A stretch of 6,307 bases of DNA from Verrucomicrobiota bacterium. Lineage in GTDB: Bacteria > Verrucomicrobiota > Verrucomicrobiia > Chthoniobacterales > UBA10450. The position numbers and the translations under genes were made by a program. This document shows, piece after piece, positions 1-6,307 of the stretch. The notes beneath the pieces were generated by a model, which searched no databases, was not told where the DNA came from, and worked only from the letters and a program-made list of their open reading frames with translations. The DNA lies in NCBI GenBank assembly GCA_003219115.1, contig QHPN01000184.1, positions 1 to 6,307 of the forward strand, given 5' to 3'. Each line of letters starts with the position of its first letter. The stretch's first letter is position 1.

Positions 1-16
1 TTTTTGGCGCAGTGAC

Positions 17-40
17 GCCGCAAAAATCGCCACAAAAATC
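17..40. repeat. 12-bp tandem direct repeat upstream of the propeller gene
   Basis: Two head-to-tail 12-mers, gccgcaaaaatc (17-28) and gccacaaaaatc (29-40), differ at one base. They end about 30 bases before the ATG at 70. They could be a small regulatory repeat or part of something that starts outside the window. No sigma-70-like -35/-10 pair and no Shine-Dalgarno sequence is visible between them and the start codon. Confidence 0.5.
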
Positions 41-69
41 AACCTTCATTTAGGTCTTCAATTCAACCT

Positions 70-1083
70 ATGAAAACAGATGCCAAATCCAATTTCGGAC
101 CGCTTTCGCGCGCCTTCACTGAACTTCCACTTGCCGCTCTAGTTGCCATGCTTTGTCTCATGCCGATAACCGGTAGCGCGCAAATTCTTGTCGCGAACCA
201 GGGCAACAGCACGATTGGCAAATACGATGCTACCACCGGGGCACCGATCAACAGTTCCTTCATTTCTTCGGGATTGAGTTTCCCGACTGGCATCGCGTTG
301 TCCGGAGACAAACTCTATGTCGCGAACTATGGCAACAATACAATCGGCTTATATAACGCCGCCACCGGGGAAACAATCAACAGTCGTTTCATTTCTTCGG
401 GCTTGCATAACCCGGCCGACATTGCTTTGTCCGGAGGGAAACTGTTTGTCTCGAACGGTAACAACAAAGTTGGCGTATACGACGCCGCCACCGGCGCAAC
501 CATCGACAGCTTCTTCATTTCGTCGGCCTCGGGCAACATCGGCATCGGCGGCATCGCACTGTTCGGAGGAAATCTGTTTGTCGTCAACGGGAGTCACACG
601 ATTGGCAAATACAACGCCACCACTGGGGCGCCGATCAACAGGCGCTTCATTTCTTCGGGTTTGAATTTCCCGGCGGACATCGCGTTGTCCGGAGGCAAAC
701 TATTTGTCACAAACTTTTTCGGCGACACAAATGGCGACACAGTTGGCAAATACGACGCCACCACCGGGGCAACAATCGACAGCTCCTTCATTTCTCTTCC
801 GCAGTTTAGTGAGCTAAATGGAATCGCGGTGTCTGGAGAGAATCTGTTTGTCGGAAGCCTTGGCCTGTCCGATTTCCCCGTCAACACGGTTGGCTTATAC
901 AACGCCACCACCGGAGCAACAATCAACGGACGCTTCATTTCGGGATTGAATGTGCCGGAGGGCATCGTTGTCATGTCGCCGTCGTCCGTCCCAGATGCCT
1001 CTCCTCCTTTAACGTTGCTGCTGCTCGGTATTGGAGCCACCTTCGGCTTCAATCTGCTAAAACACAGACGGTTTGAGGCTTAA
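70..1083 (+). CDS. Exported beta-propeller-like repeat protein with VPD-type PEP-CTERM sorting tail
   Basis: The 337-residue product begins with a signal peptide: basic residues, a hydrophobic stretch at about 19-33, and likely cleavage after Gly-Ser-Ala (35-37). Residues 38-302 hold six repeats of 42-49 residues. Each carries the motif (I/V)-G-x-Y-(D/N)-A-(A/T)-T-G, with the block starting at about 48, 91, 133, 177, 224 and 273. The motif is followed by F-I-S, then a G-I-A or D-I-A strand and a (K/N)-L-(F/Y)-V strand. This is typical of NHL/SMP-30-like propellers, so a six-bladed ring is likely. No catalytic residues are recognisable, so binding or structural roles are possible. The C-terminus has Val-Pro-Asp at 307-309, a hydrophobic helix at about 314-330 and a Lys-His-Arg-Arg tail, the layout of exosortase-processed PEP-CTERM proteins. 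It should therefore cross the inner membrane and be sorted to the outer surface. The ATG at 70 is chosen because it directly precedes the signal peptide, although no Shine-Dalgarno is seen. The gene converges on the giant gene downstream. The exact fold and partner are unknown. Confidence 0.9.
   Translation: MKTDAKSNFGPLSRAFTELPLAALVAMLCLMPITGSAQILVANQGNSTIGKYDATTGAPINSSFISSGLSFPTGIALSGDKLYVANYGNNTIGLYNAATGETINSRFISSGLHNPADIALSGGKLFVSNGNNKVGVYDAATGATIDSFFISSASGNIGIGGIALFGGNLFVVNGSHTIGKYNATTGAPINRRFISSGLNFPADIALSGGKLFVTNFFGDTNGDTVGKYDATTGATIDSSFISLPQFSELNGIAVSGENLFVGSLGLSDFPVNTVGLYNATTGATINGRFISGLNVPEGIVVMSPSSVPDASPPLTLLLLGIGATFGFNLLKHRRFEA
181..975 (+). repeat. Six degenerate in-frame repeats encoding the propeller blades
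   Basis: The coding DNA repeats with a period of about 126-147 bases. Blocks around 214, 343, 601 and 745 share long near-identical stretches such as ttcatttcttcggg and gcgttgtccgga. Similarity at the DNA level as well as in the protein suggests fairly recent duplication or gene conversion between blades. Repeats 3, 5 and 6 are the most divergent and contain the length changes. Confidence 0.8.
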
Positions 1084-1124
1084 GATCGCTGAATTCGCGG
1101 CGAGAATTGCGTCCTTCCGGCAAA

Positions 1125-1546
1125 ATGCGCGCCGATTACTTGGGAGCATTTCTTAGAGAACTTAGAAAGGTTCGTGTTCCGTGGGGCGAAGGAGAAACAC
1201 TCAGAAAGGCGATGGAGAATGTGTCGAAACGCTCGAGCAACTTCCGGCGATCCCCGATAGGGCGCCGGAAAGCTGGCGCAGGCTACTAGCACTGCATCGG
1301 GAGCTATCTGGCTTATCTGCGAATAGGATATACTTCCTAAGCTATCGGGACGCGGCGGAAGTATCGAGGGGCCAAGCGCCAATCAGCTCACACCATTACC
1401 GCGGCGCTCGTAACGATTGGCGCAATCGAAATTGTTGCCAAAGGCAAAGCGGGCTCGAATAAGAAAAGCGGCAGAGTTTCGTTATCTCCAGTCGAAAGGC
1501 GATAATGGGGGCGCAGGCAGATCACGACGGAGAAGTTCAAATCTAA
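1125..1546 (+). pseudogene. Degraded gene, probably for a small winged-helix-like DNA-binding protein
   Basis: No single frame is open, but a coherent protein of about 140 residues appears when frames are joined. From the ATG at 1125 the text reads MRADYLGAFLRELRKV and on to about 1220. It continues in a second frame to about 1370 (TLEQLPAIPDRAPESWRRL, then NRIYFLSYRDAAEV). It returns to the first frame at 1371-1464 (SAHTITAALVTIGAIEIV). A third frame from 1465 gives KAAEFRYLQSKGDNGG. The second frame resumes from 1517 and ends with DHDGEVQI and TAA at 1544-1546. At least four frameshifts are needed, three of them at G or A runs (1368-1371, 1464-1467, 1507-1511). The helix, helix, then two-strand order with a Gly/Lys-rich turn near the end looks like a winged helix, but I do not recognise the family. 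The true start may lie upstream, and no Shine-Dalgarno is seen. The frame-joined text is strong evidence of coding ancestry; the function is inference only. Confidence 0.6.
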
Positions 1547-1629
1547 ATTTCGCTGGCCCTCACGCGCGCGCGGAGCGGGTGGATGGTCAAAGCCACAACT
1601 CGAGGGGGACGTGCGCTCGCCAATCTTCC

Positions 1630-1669
1630 AAAAAAGATAGCGCCGAGAGGCTTTCACCTTCGGCGCTAT
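1630..1669 (-). terminator. Rho-independent terminator of the giant PKD gene
   Basis: A perfect 10-bp stem pairs atagcgccga (1637-1646) with tcggcgctat (1660-1669). Three further pairs (AGG/CCT) form across a one-base bulge, around the loop CTTTCA. Read on the minus strand, the stem is followed by C and then six T (complement of 1630-1635), about 20 bases after the stop codon at 1689. On the plus strand only the weaker tctttaatt follows, so some bidirectional activity toward the convergent side is possible but less certain. Confidence 0.85.
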
Positions 1670-1688
1670 TCTTTAATTCATCTCTACT

Positions 1689-4600
1689 CTACTGAGTAGA
1701 ATCGTACATGCCGCCGCTGTCGATTGCAGCGTCGGTTTTCTTACCGTGTGGTACCATCACCTTGACGACGCCCTGCGCGGTCTGCTCCGGATCGGGAATA
1801 GTGAAGTATACCTTGTAAACTCGTCCGTCACCTTTGCCGGAGCGTTCGGCACGGAGGTTCACGTCGTCATTATTGAGAGCGTCGTTGTGATGGATAATCG
1901 CATCGGTTGGCGTGTCGCCATCGCCGAGCCCGTTGGTCGGCTCGTCCTGAGTAACACCAGTGATGGTGACGTTGTCGTCACTTGGCTCAACGACACCCAG
2001 GATTTGCACAGGAAGCATCTTGTGATCCGGCGGCCAGAGCACCGGCACATCGGCGCGGGCGTTCGTCACAATGGGGGGCGTGTGCCAGTTGATAATTGTG
2101 ACGCTGACGTAGGCGCTGGAAGTGAAGCCATAGGGGTCGCTGACCGTCAGCTTGAATTTTAACAGTGTATCGGCCGATACCCACGGAGTGGTGAACATGA
2201 CATGGCGTGGATCGCCAGGAGCGTAACTGAGCGCTACCGCTGGGCCAGCGCACTGTATCCAGTTGTAAGTGAGCGCGTCATTATCCGGATCGCTGCTACC
2301 ACTTCCGTCAAGGGTGACGTTATCACCACCTTCATTGGCTGTCGCCGGTCCTTGTGCAACTGCGACAGGCGTGTGCGGAATGTTCGCGACATGCACCGTG
2401 ACATCGTCGGTTGCGGATCCATTGCAGCTGTCGCTAACAGTGAGGCGGAAGCCAAGCTCAACGAACGCGTTGGGATCGCCTCCGCTAAGGCTTGGCGCGG
2501 TAACGGTGACGTCCTTACCGCTTGGTATCGGGCCCAGATCGGGTCCGCTGGTTTGCGTCCATTGGAACACGAGATCAGCAACCTCTTCGGTATCCTTGTC
2601 GTCACCGTTTCCATGGAGCGCGACGGTATCTCCTTCAGAAACCTGCTGGTTCCCTCCACCTGACGCACTCGGCAAATGGTTAACGTTTGCCACGTTGATG
2701 TTTACATCGGCGGTGGTGACGCCACCGTAGCCATCATCCACAGTCAACCTCATCACGACGACATCTCCGGCGCAGAATACCTGTGGAGCTGTAAACGTCG
2801 CTTTCGATGCGTCAGACCCATCGGGGACGATGCTAACGGTCGGGACGCCTACCTGGCTCCACGAGAATGTCAGCGGGTTATTATCAGGATCGATTCCTGA
2901 TCCGCTCAGACTCACGGTGTCGCCTTCGTTTACGACTTGTTCGTTACCCGCATTAGCCGACGGCGGACGGTTCACATAAGTAACGTCCACCTGAACTATC
3001 GCACTGGCCGAAGCGCCGAGGTTGTCGGTCACAGTCAGTTTGAAGTACAGCGTCCCTCCACTTAGGCCAAATGTCGGCGTTTCAAAACTCATCGTTTTGC
3101 CGTCAGGATCCTGCGGCGCCAGGCCCACAGAAGTGTCGTTAGGCTGAAGCACCGTCCCAAAGGCATCGTGCACCTGGATCCAGGAGTAAGTAAGAGCGGC
3201 GCCCTCCGGGTCATAACTGTTGCCGCCATCGAGAAACGCAATAGTGCGTTCGGGCACGCTTTGTGTCTTACCGGCATCCGCGAACGGTGGCAGATTTCTG
3301 TGGGACACGGTTATACTGACAGGCTTGGTGTCAGATAACTCGCCATCGCTAACTGTCAGGTTAAACGTCAGCGTTATACTCCCTTGCTTTGGGTCAACCG
3401 TCGGTGCTGTAAAGATCGGCATTACCGCGTGTATGTCCGAGAGGCTGACCGCGGTGCCGCCTGTCTCGGCCCACTCGTAGGTCAACGGATCATTGTTCGG
3501 GTCACTACTGAGACTGCCGTCTAGCGTGACTGTGTCGCCTTCGAGTGCACTCGCCGGACTCACTGCTGGCGCCGACACCGGCGGGTCGTTCGTGTTTTTC
3601 ACGCGAATCGTCACGTAAGATGGGCCACTGTTCAAGTATCCATCGTTTGTGATGAACTGAAAGACCAAGTCGATGTGCTGTTGAACCGTGCTCACATCAG
3701 GTGCAGTGAAGCTCGGCGTCGAAGATGTATTGTCAGATAACGGAACCGAAGTTTCACCATTCTGGAGCGGCGCGCCCGAGGTATCGTGCACCTGAGTCCA
3801 GTGAAAGGTTATGGGATCACCGTCGGGATCGCTGCCCGACCCCCAGAGCGTCACCGGCGTATTTTCGTTCACCTCGGCCATCGAGACGAGGTTGTTGGGA
3901 TTGGCACTCGCAAACGCCGTCGGTGGCTGGTTGACATTGTCAACATTGATCGTGATGGAGTCAGCTGCGCTATCCTGAGTGTGAGCCAAGCCGGCAACCT
4001 GTTCAGTTACAACTAGACTAAACGTCAAAGCCTGGCCAGCCAGCCCGACAAATGGGGAAGTAAATGTCGGGTTCTGCGCGTGAATGTTAGACAATGTGAT
4101 CCCATTCGGAGGTGTCCACGTATAATTTAGGGTTGCGCCCGGCTGCACGACGCTTGCGTTTGCGTGCAACGTCACAACCGACCCTTCGTTAACGTGCATG
4201 TCCTTCGGCTCTGCGTCTGCAACAGGCGCTGCGTAAACTGTGGTTGTAACAGAGCTGCTAACCGTGTTCTTATCACCACCGCCCGAAACAAGGTTATCTG
4301 TTACTTTGAGATTGAAAGTAACTGGCCAACTGAGTGACCCAAGCGGCTGCGGGGGGGGCGCGGTAAAGGTCTCGATGACCTCTTTTGGCGGGTTGGGAGA
4401 GAGTCCGATTACGAGCGTGCCCACGCCAGGCGCCTGTTGTTGCCAAGTGTATGTCAAGGGGCTTCCATCGTTCGGGTTTGTGTGACTCGCACTCCCATTC
4501 AGTGTGACGGTGTCACCTTGCCAGACCGCGCTCGGCGACATTGTGAAAGAGGCAGTTGGTGCGGTATGCGTCGGGGGATTGATGGTTACTGTCAACGTTA

Positions 4601-5216
4601 TGCCTGCGGCGCCATTGATATTTATTACGGTGATTCTGCCGCTAAACGTTCCAAGTGTGGTCGGCGTTCCGGAGAATTGCCCAGTGCTGCTATTGAAGCT
4701 TACACCTGGAATCGACACGGTTGTACCGTAGTTGCCATTAGGGATGGTTTCGTTCGCGGTGATCTGGTAAGAGAAGGCGACTCCCAAAGTGCCGCCTGCG
4801 GCGGCAGAACTCGTAATAGTCGGCGGCGGGGTTGGTTTGATCACGAATGTAATCGTTCTGGTTCCAGTACCATTCGCGTTGGTTCCGGTAAGAACGACAC
4901 TTTTGGTCTCAATCGTAGTCGGGGTGCCAGAGATTAAGCCTGTTAACGCGTTGACGCTTAAACCTCCCGGCAGGTTGCTCGCTCCCCACGTAGTTATGGG
5001 TTGGTCTGCTTGTATCTGGTATGAGAATAGGATTCCTACGAATCCGGTCGCGTTCCCATTGCTGTTGAGATTGGGCTGCTGCGCTGCGAGCGCGGTGGTC
5101 CCAAACGATATCGTGAGAGCAGCAGAAACGACTGCCGCGTAAAGAATCGAGGCCCTACGCCGGGGAAGCAGCTGGGTTGTGGTGCTATCTGAACGCGCGA
5201 TTAGTGCTTTTTTCAT
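1689..5216 (-). CDS. Giant secreted protein: two putative-Ig and eight PKD-like domains with a C-terminal LWPPDHKM module
   Basis: From the chosen ATG (5214-5216) the product has 1175 residues. The signal peptide has Lys-Lys near the start, an Arg triplet at about 19-21, a hydrophobic core and cleavage near residue 44 (Ala-Leu-Ala). Two putative-Ig (He_PIG-type) domains follow at about 47-126 and 132-213, each with the S-G-T-P-T-T signature. Eight PKD/cadherin-like beta-sandwich domains lie at about 219-328, 330-428, 430-544, 545-641, 642-749, 750-846, 847-947 and 948-1044. They share E-G-D-T-V-x-L-x-G-S, S-D-P-(D/N)-x-D-x-L-T-(Y/F)-x-W and a final L-T-V-(S/T)-D strand. The acidic turns could bind calcium. 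The last 130 residues carry LWPPDHKM (about 1060-1067), an acidic DEPTNGLGDGDTPTD segment (1091-1105) and LRAERSGKGDGRVY (1121-1134). There is no transmembrane tail, LPXTG or PEP-CTERM signal, so it is probably released or held non-covalently. Such proteins act in adhesion, matrix or polymer binding; which applies here cannot be told. The start at 5300 would add 28 residues before the signal peptide and is less likely. Neither start has a well-placed Shine-Dalgarno. Confidence 0.92.
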   Translation of the reverse strand: MKKALIARSDSTTTQLLPRRRASILYAAVVSAALTISFGTTALAAQQPNLNSNGNATGFVGILFSYQIQADQPITTWGASNLPGGLSVNALTGLISGTPTTIETKSVVLTGTNANGTGTRTITFVIKPTPPPTITSSAAAGGTLGVAFSYQITANETIPNGNYGTTVSIPGVSFNSSTGQFSGTPTTLGTFSGRITVININGAAGITLTVTINPPTHTAPTASFTMSPSAVWQGDTVTLNGSASHTNPNDGSPLTYTWQQQAPGVGTLVIGLSPNPPKEVIETFTAPPPQPLGSLSWPVTFNLKVTDNLVSGGGDKNTVSSSVTTTVYAAPVADAEPKDMHVNEGSVVTLHANASVVQPGATLNYTWTPPNGITLSNIHAQNPTFTSPFVGLAGQALTFSLVVTEQVAGLAHTQDSAADSITINVDNVNQPPTAFASANPNNLVSMAEVNENTPVTLWGSGSDPDGDPITFHWTQVHDTSGAPLQNGETSVPLSDNTSSTPSFTAPDVSTVQQHIDLVFQFITNDGYLNSGPSYVTIRVKNTNDPPVSAPAVSPASALEGDTVTLDGSLSSDPNNDPLTYEWAETGGTAVSLSDIHAVMPIFTAPTVDPKQGSITLTFNLTVSDGELSDTKPVSITVSHRNLPPFADAGKTQSVPERTIAFLDGGNSYDPEGAALTYSWIQVHDAFGTVLQPNDTSVGLAPQDPDGKTMSFETPTFGLSGGTLYFKLTVTDNLGASASAIVQVDVTYVNRPPSANAGNEQVVNEGDTVSLSGSGIDPDNNPLTFSWSQVGVPTVSIVPDGSDASKATFTAPQVFCAGDVVVMRLTVDDGYGGVTTADVNINVANVNHLPSASGGGNQQVSEGDTVALHGNGDDKDTEEVADLVFQWTQTSGPDLGPIPSGKDVTVTAPSLSGGDPNAFVELGFRLTVSDSCNGSATDDVTVHVANIPHTPVAVAQGPATANEGGDNVTLDGSGSSDPDNDALTYNWIQCAGPAVALSYAPGDPRHVMFTTPWVSADTLLKFKLTVSDPYGFTSSAYVSVTIINWHTPPIVTNARADVPVLWPPDHKMLPVQILGVVEPSDDNVTITGVTQDEPTNGLGDGDTPTDAIIHHNDALNNDDVNLRAERSGKGDGRVYKVYFTIPDPEQTAQGVVKVMVPHGKKTDAAIDSGGMYDSTQ
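2085..4562 (-). repeat. Tandem array of eight PKD-like domain repeats within the giant gene
   Basis: Eight units of about 97-115 codons repeat head to tail, joined by short linkers of the type V-x-N-V-N-x-P-P. Units 3 and 5 share an extra Trp-x-Gln-Val-His-Asp segment followed by L-Q-x-x-x-T-S-V, suggesting they derive from one another. Units 6, 7 and 8 each contain the protein's only cysteines (residues about 815, 931 and 989). The unevenness of the units argues for old duplication followed by divergence. Confidence 0.75.
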
Positions 5217-5335
5217 TTGATTGTGTTTAACTTTGATAAGCTCCCGGACGTCGATTTGTCGCAATAGCGACTTCCGGCGCTGCGAAGGATTTGAATGCAT
5301 GCGCTGTGCGCGGCGCTCGCTCTGGCTGAATGTAA

Positions 5336-5363
5336 ATCAAAAAGTGCTGCACGCTCATGTCAA
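5336..5363 (-). promoter_or_regulatory. Possible sigma-70-like promoter for the giant gene
   Basis: Read on the minus strand, a perfect TTGACA (complement of 5358-5363) is followed after 16 bases by TTTGAT (complement of 5336-5341), which matches the -10 consensus at four of six bases. It would give a leader of about 110 bases before the ATG at 5216. A 7-bp inverted repeat, aagtgct (5342-5348) and agcactt (5382-5388), overlaps the spacer and the upstream side and could be an operator. The evidence is motif matching only. Confidence 0.3.
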
Positions 5364-5481
5364 TCAAGCCACTGATGCTCAAGCACTTCCGCTCAGGAGC
5401 GGCAAGCAACGCAACATCCTGCTGCAACGTTACCACCCTTGAAAGCCCAGCCGAAGAACACGAATGCATTAAGGTCCAGCA

Positions 5482-5486
5482 AAGGA
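5482..5486 (+). promoter_or_regulatory. Shine-Dalgarno AAGGA that fixes the start of the cysteine-rich pseudogene
   Basis: AAGGA sits five bases before the ATG at 5492-5494, which is ideal spacing. It is the clearest ribosome binding site in the window. It supports MSYHAYLGNG as the original N-terminus of the broken gene that follows. Confidence 0.6.
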
Positions 5487-5491
5487 AGCCT

Positions 5492-5868
5492 ATGTCGTAC
5501 CACGCCTATCTTGGAAACGGCTGATGCGAGTGCAAATTTTGCGATCCGTTATCTGGTGAAGGCGCGGATGAAAACGGGCCGGCTTAGGCGCTGGCTAAGC
5601 CGATCGCGGATGGCACGCTCGGCCGCGAATCGATCGCGGCGACGAGTACCTCTATGATATGGAGATAGCACGCGTTGACGCGAAAGGCGACGCGCATTGG
5701 GTCGAAACATGTTTTTGCGACCCGCCCCCTGGCCGAAGAGCGTCCGTATTGGGAGAAATATTTCGAGCTGTTATCGGTGAAGGATGCACATTCGCGCCGC
5801 GACTGCCGATATGAAAACGGACTGAGGCTTTTGCGGTTGCGACTGTGATCGCGAACAACGCCAAATAA
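5492..5868 (+). pseudogene. Degraded gene for a small cysteine-rich, possibly zinc-binding protein
   Basis: The text is continuous only when stops are read through and frames joined. The first frame gives MSYHAYLGNG, a TGA at 5522, then CECKFCDPLSGEGADENGPA, a TAG at 5585, then ALAKPIADGTLGRESIA up to 5638. A shifted frame from 5641 reads DEYLYDMEIARVDAKGDAHW and on through CFCDPP. After one extra base in the C5 run (5725-5729) it continues LAEERPYWEKYFELLSVKD, then AHSRRDCRYENG to about 5821. Further shifts give TEAFA and then CDCDREQRQ. At least two stops and four frameshifts are needed, so this is a dead gene of roughly 120-125 codons. The ancestral protein had eight or more cysteines in Cys-x-Cys-x2-Cys, Cys-x-Cys and Cys-x-Cys clusters, which suggests metal binding. 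I cannot name the family. The 3' end is uncertain: the TAA at 5866-5868 is the first stop in one candidate frame. Confidence 0.65.
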
Positions 5869-6307
5869 ATAACTTTGCGGCCAGCCCAAGTAAGCATCCT
5901 TCGATTTACTCGCCGAACACAAAGGCGTTATGGACAAAATTCACCTCGAACCGCGTGGCCCGGGTGCCTTCCCGCAGCAGATTTCTTGCGCCGGTTGATT
6001 GGTGACAAGCTCTCAGCTTAGGGCTGGTCGCGAGGCCATCGCAGCGCCGTCACGCCGCATGCGGGGAAAGACACCGTCGCAGCAGCCACAAGGCGCCGAG
6101 TGCGCAGACGAATAAAATCGTAAGCGAAATCCCGCATTTTCCCCGGGGCGGTATGTCCACCCACTACGGGGGCACAAGGCGTTCTTGGAATTGAAAGCGA
6201 CGGTGCTTTGATTCGCCGCTAGCTTCAGCAGCGCCAATCTTCTTCTCGTTAGGCTAACCGAGTTTAAGGACCGTAAGGCGACCAAAAACCGGTACCGGCG
6301 ACGTCAG
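5869..6307. other. 439 bases without a supportable gene
   Basis: Open frames on both strands here are short, lack ribosome binding sites and show no recognisable family motif. The longest (minus strand, 6013-6285, 90 codons) looks non-coding in composition. One minus-strand stretch at 6053-6163 is open for 37 codons and encodes a hydrophobic segment followed by two arginines, but it has no start codon. No tRNA cloverleaf, terminator or insertion-sequence end was found. It may be further decayed sequence. Confidence 0.5.

Noticed and set aside
5..30. ggcg/cgcc hairpin near the left edge as a terminator
   Set aside because: The stem is only four base pairs, and on neither strand is it followed by a T run in the right place.
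594..1052. Long minus-strand open frame (152 codons) opposite the propeller gene
   Set aside because: It is the antisense shadow of the repeats and mirrors their periodicity. It has no independent start signal or recognisable motifs.
1220..1517. Programmed ribosomal frameshifting in the first relic
   Set aside because: Four or more shifts in about 420 bases, without slippery heptamers plus pseudoknots, is not a credible programmed system.
1746..2730. Several plus-strand frames of 138-153 codons opposite the giant gene
   Set aside because: They lie antisense to a clearly coding, domain-rich frame and have shadow-like composition without family motifs.
5389..5402. Small CCGCT/AGCGG hairpin
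   Set aside because: A five-pair stem with a four-base loop and no T tract is common by chance; no role can be supported.
5522..5524. TGA next to a Cys-x-Cys-x2-Cys cluster, as a possible selenocysteine codon
   Set aside because: The same gene also has a TAG and at least four frameshifts, and no SECIS-like hairpin is evident just downstream, so decay explains the TGA more simply.
5584..5937. Minus-strand frame of 117 codons as a gene
   Set aside because: It is antisense to the cysteine-rich relic, whose plus-strand text is far more protein-like and has a proper ribosome binding site.

Overview
The window most resembles a soil or environmental member of the Verrucomicrobia. The clue is the end of the first protein: a Val-Pro-Asp motif, then a hydrophobic helix and a basic tail. 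This is the VPD variant of the PEP-CTERM/exosortase sorting signal, which is common in that phylum. Starts without clear Shine-Dalgarno sequences, moderately high GC and very large PKD-type surface proteins fit but do not prove it. No tRNA, rRNA, CRISPR array, transposase or integrase was seen.

Layout. Bases 1-69 are a short leader with a 12-bp tandem repeat. Bases 70-1083 (+) encode an exported six-repeat beta-propeller-like protein with the C-terminal sorting tail. Bases 1125-1546 (+) hold the wreck of a gene of about 140 codons, whose reading continues through five segments in different frames. A good intrinsic terminator at 1630-1669 serves the convergent gene. Bases 1689-5216 (-) encode a secreted protein of about 1175 residues: signal peptide, two putative-Ig domains, eight PKD-like domains and a distinctive C-terminal module. 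A possible promoter for it lies at 5336-5363. Bases 5492-5868 (+) hold a second wrecked gene, for a small cysteine-rich protein. It keeps a good ribosome binding site but has two stops and several frameshifts. Bases 5869-6307 contain no gene I can support.

How it works together. The two intact genes converge and both encode envelope or extracellular proteins, one probably anchored through exosortase and one probably released or held by adhesion. Nothing shows that they act in one pathway. The flanking decayed genes suggest an eroding, low-constraint region in which two large secreted-protein genes are still intact.

I do not see a convincing new multi-gene system. The observations most worth checking are the two genes readable only by joining frames, the C-terminal module of the giant protein, and the C8 tract within that gene.
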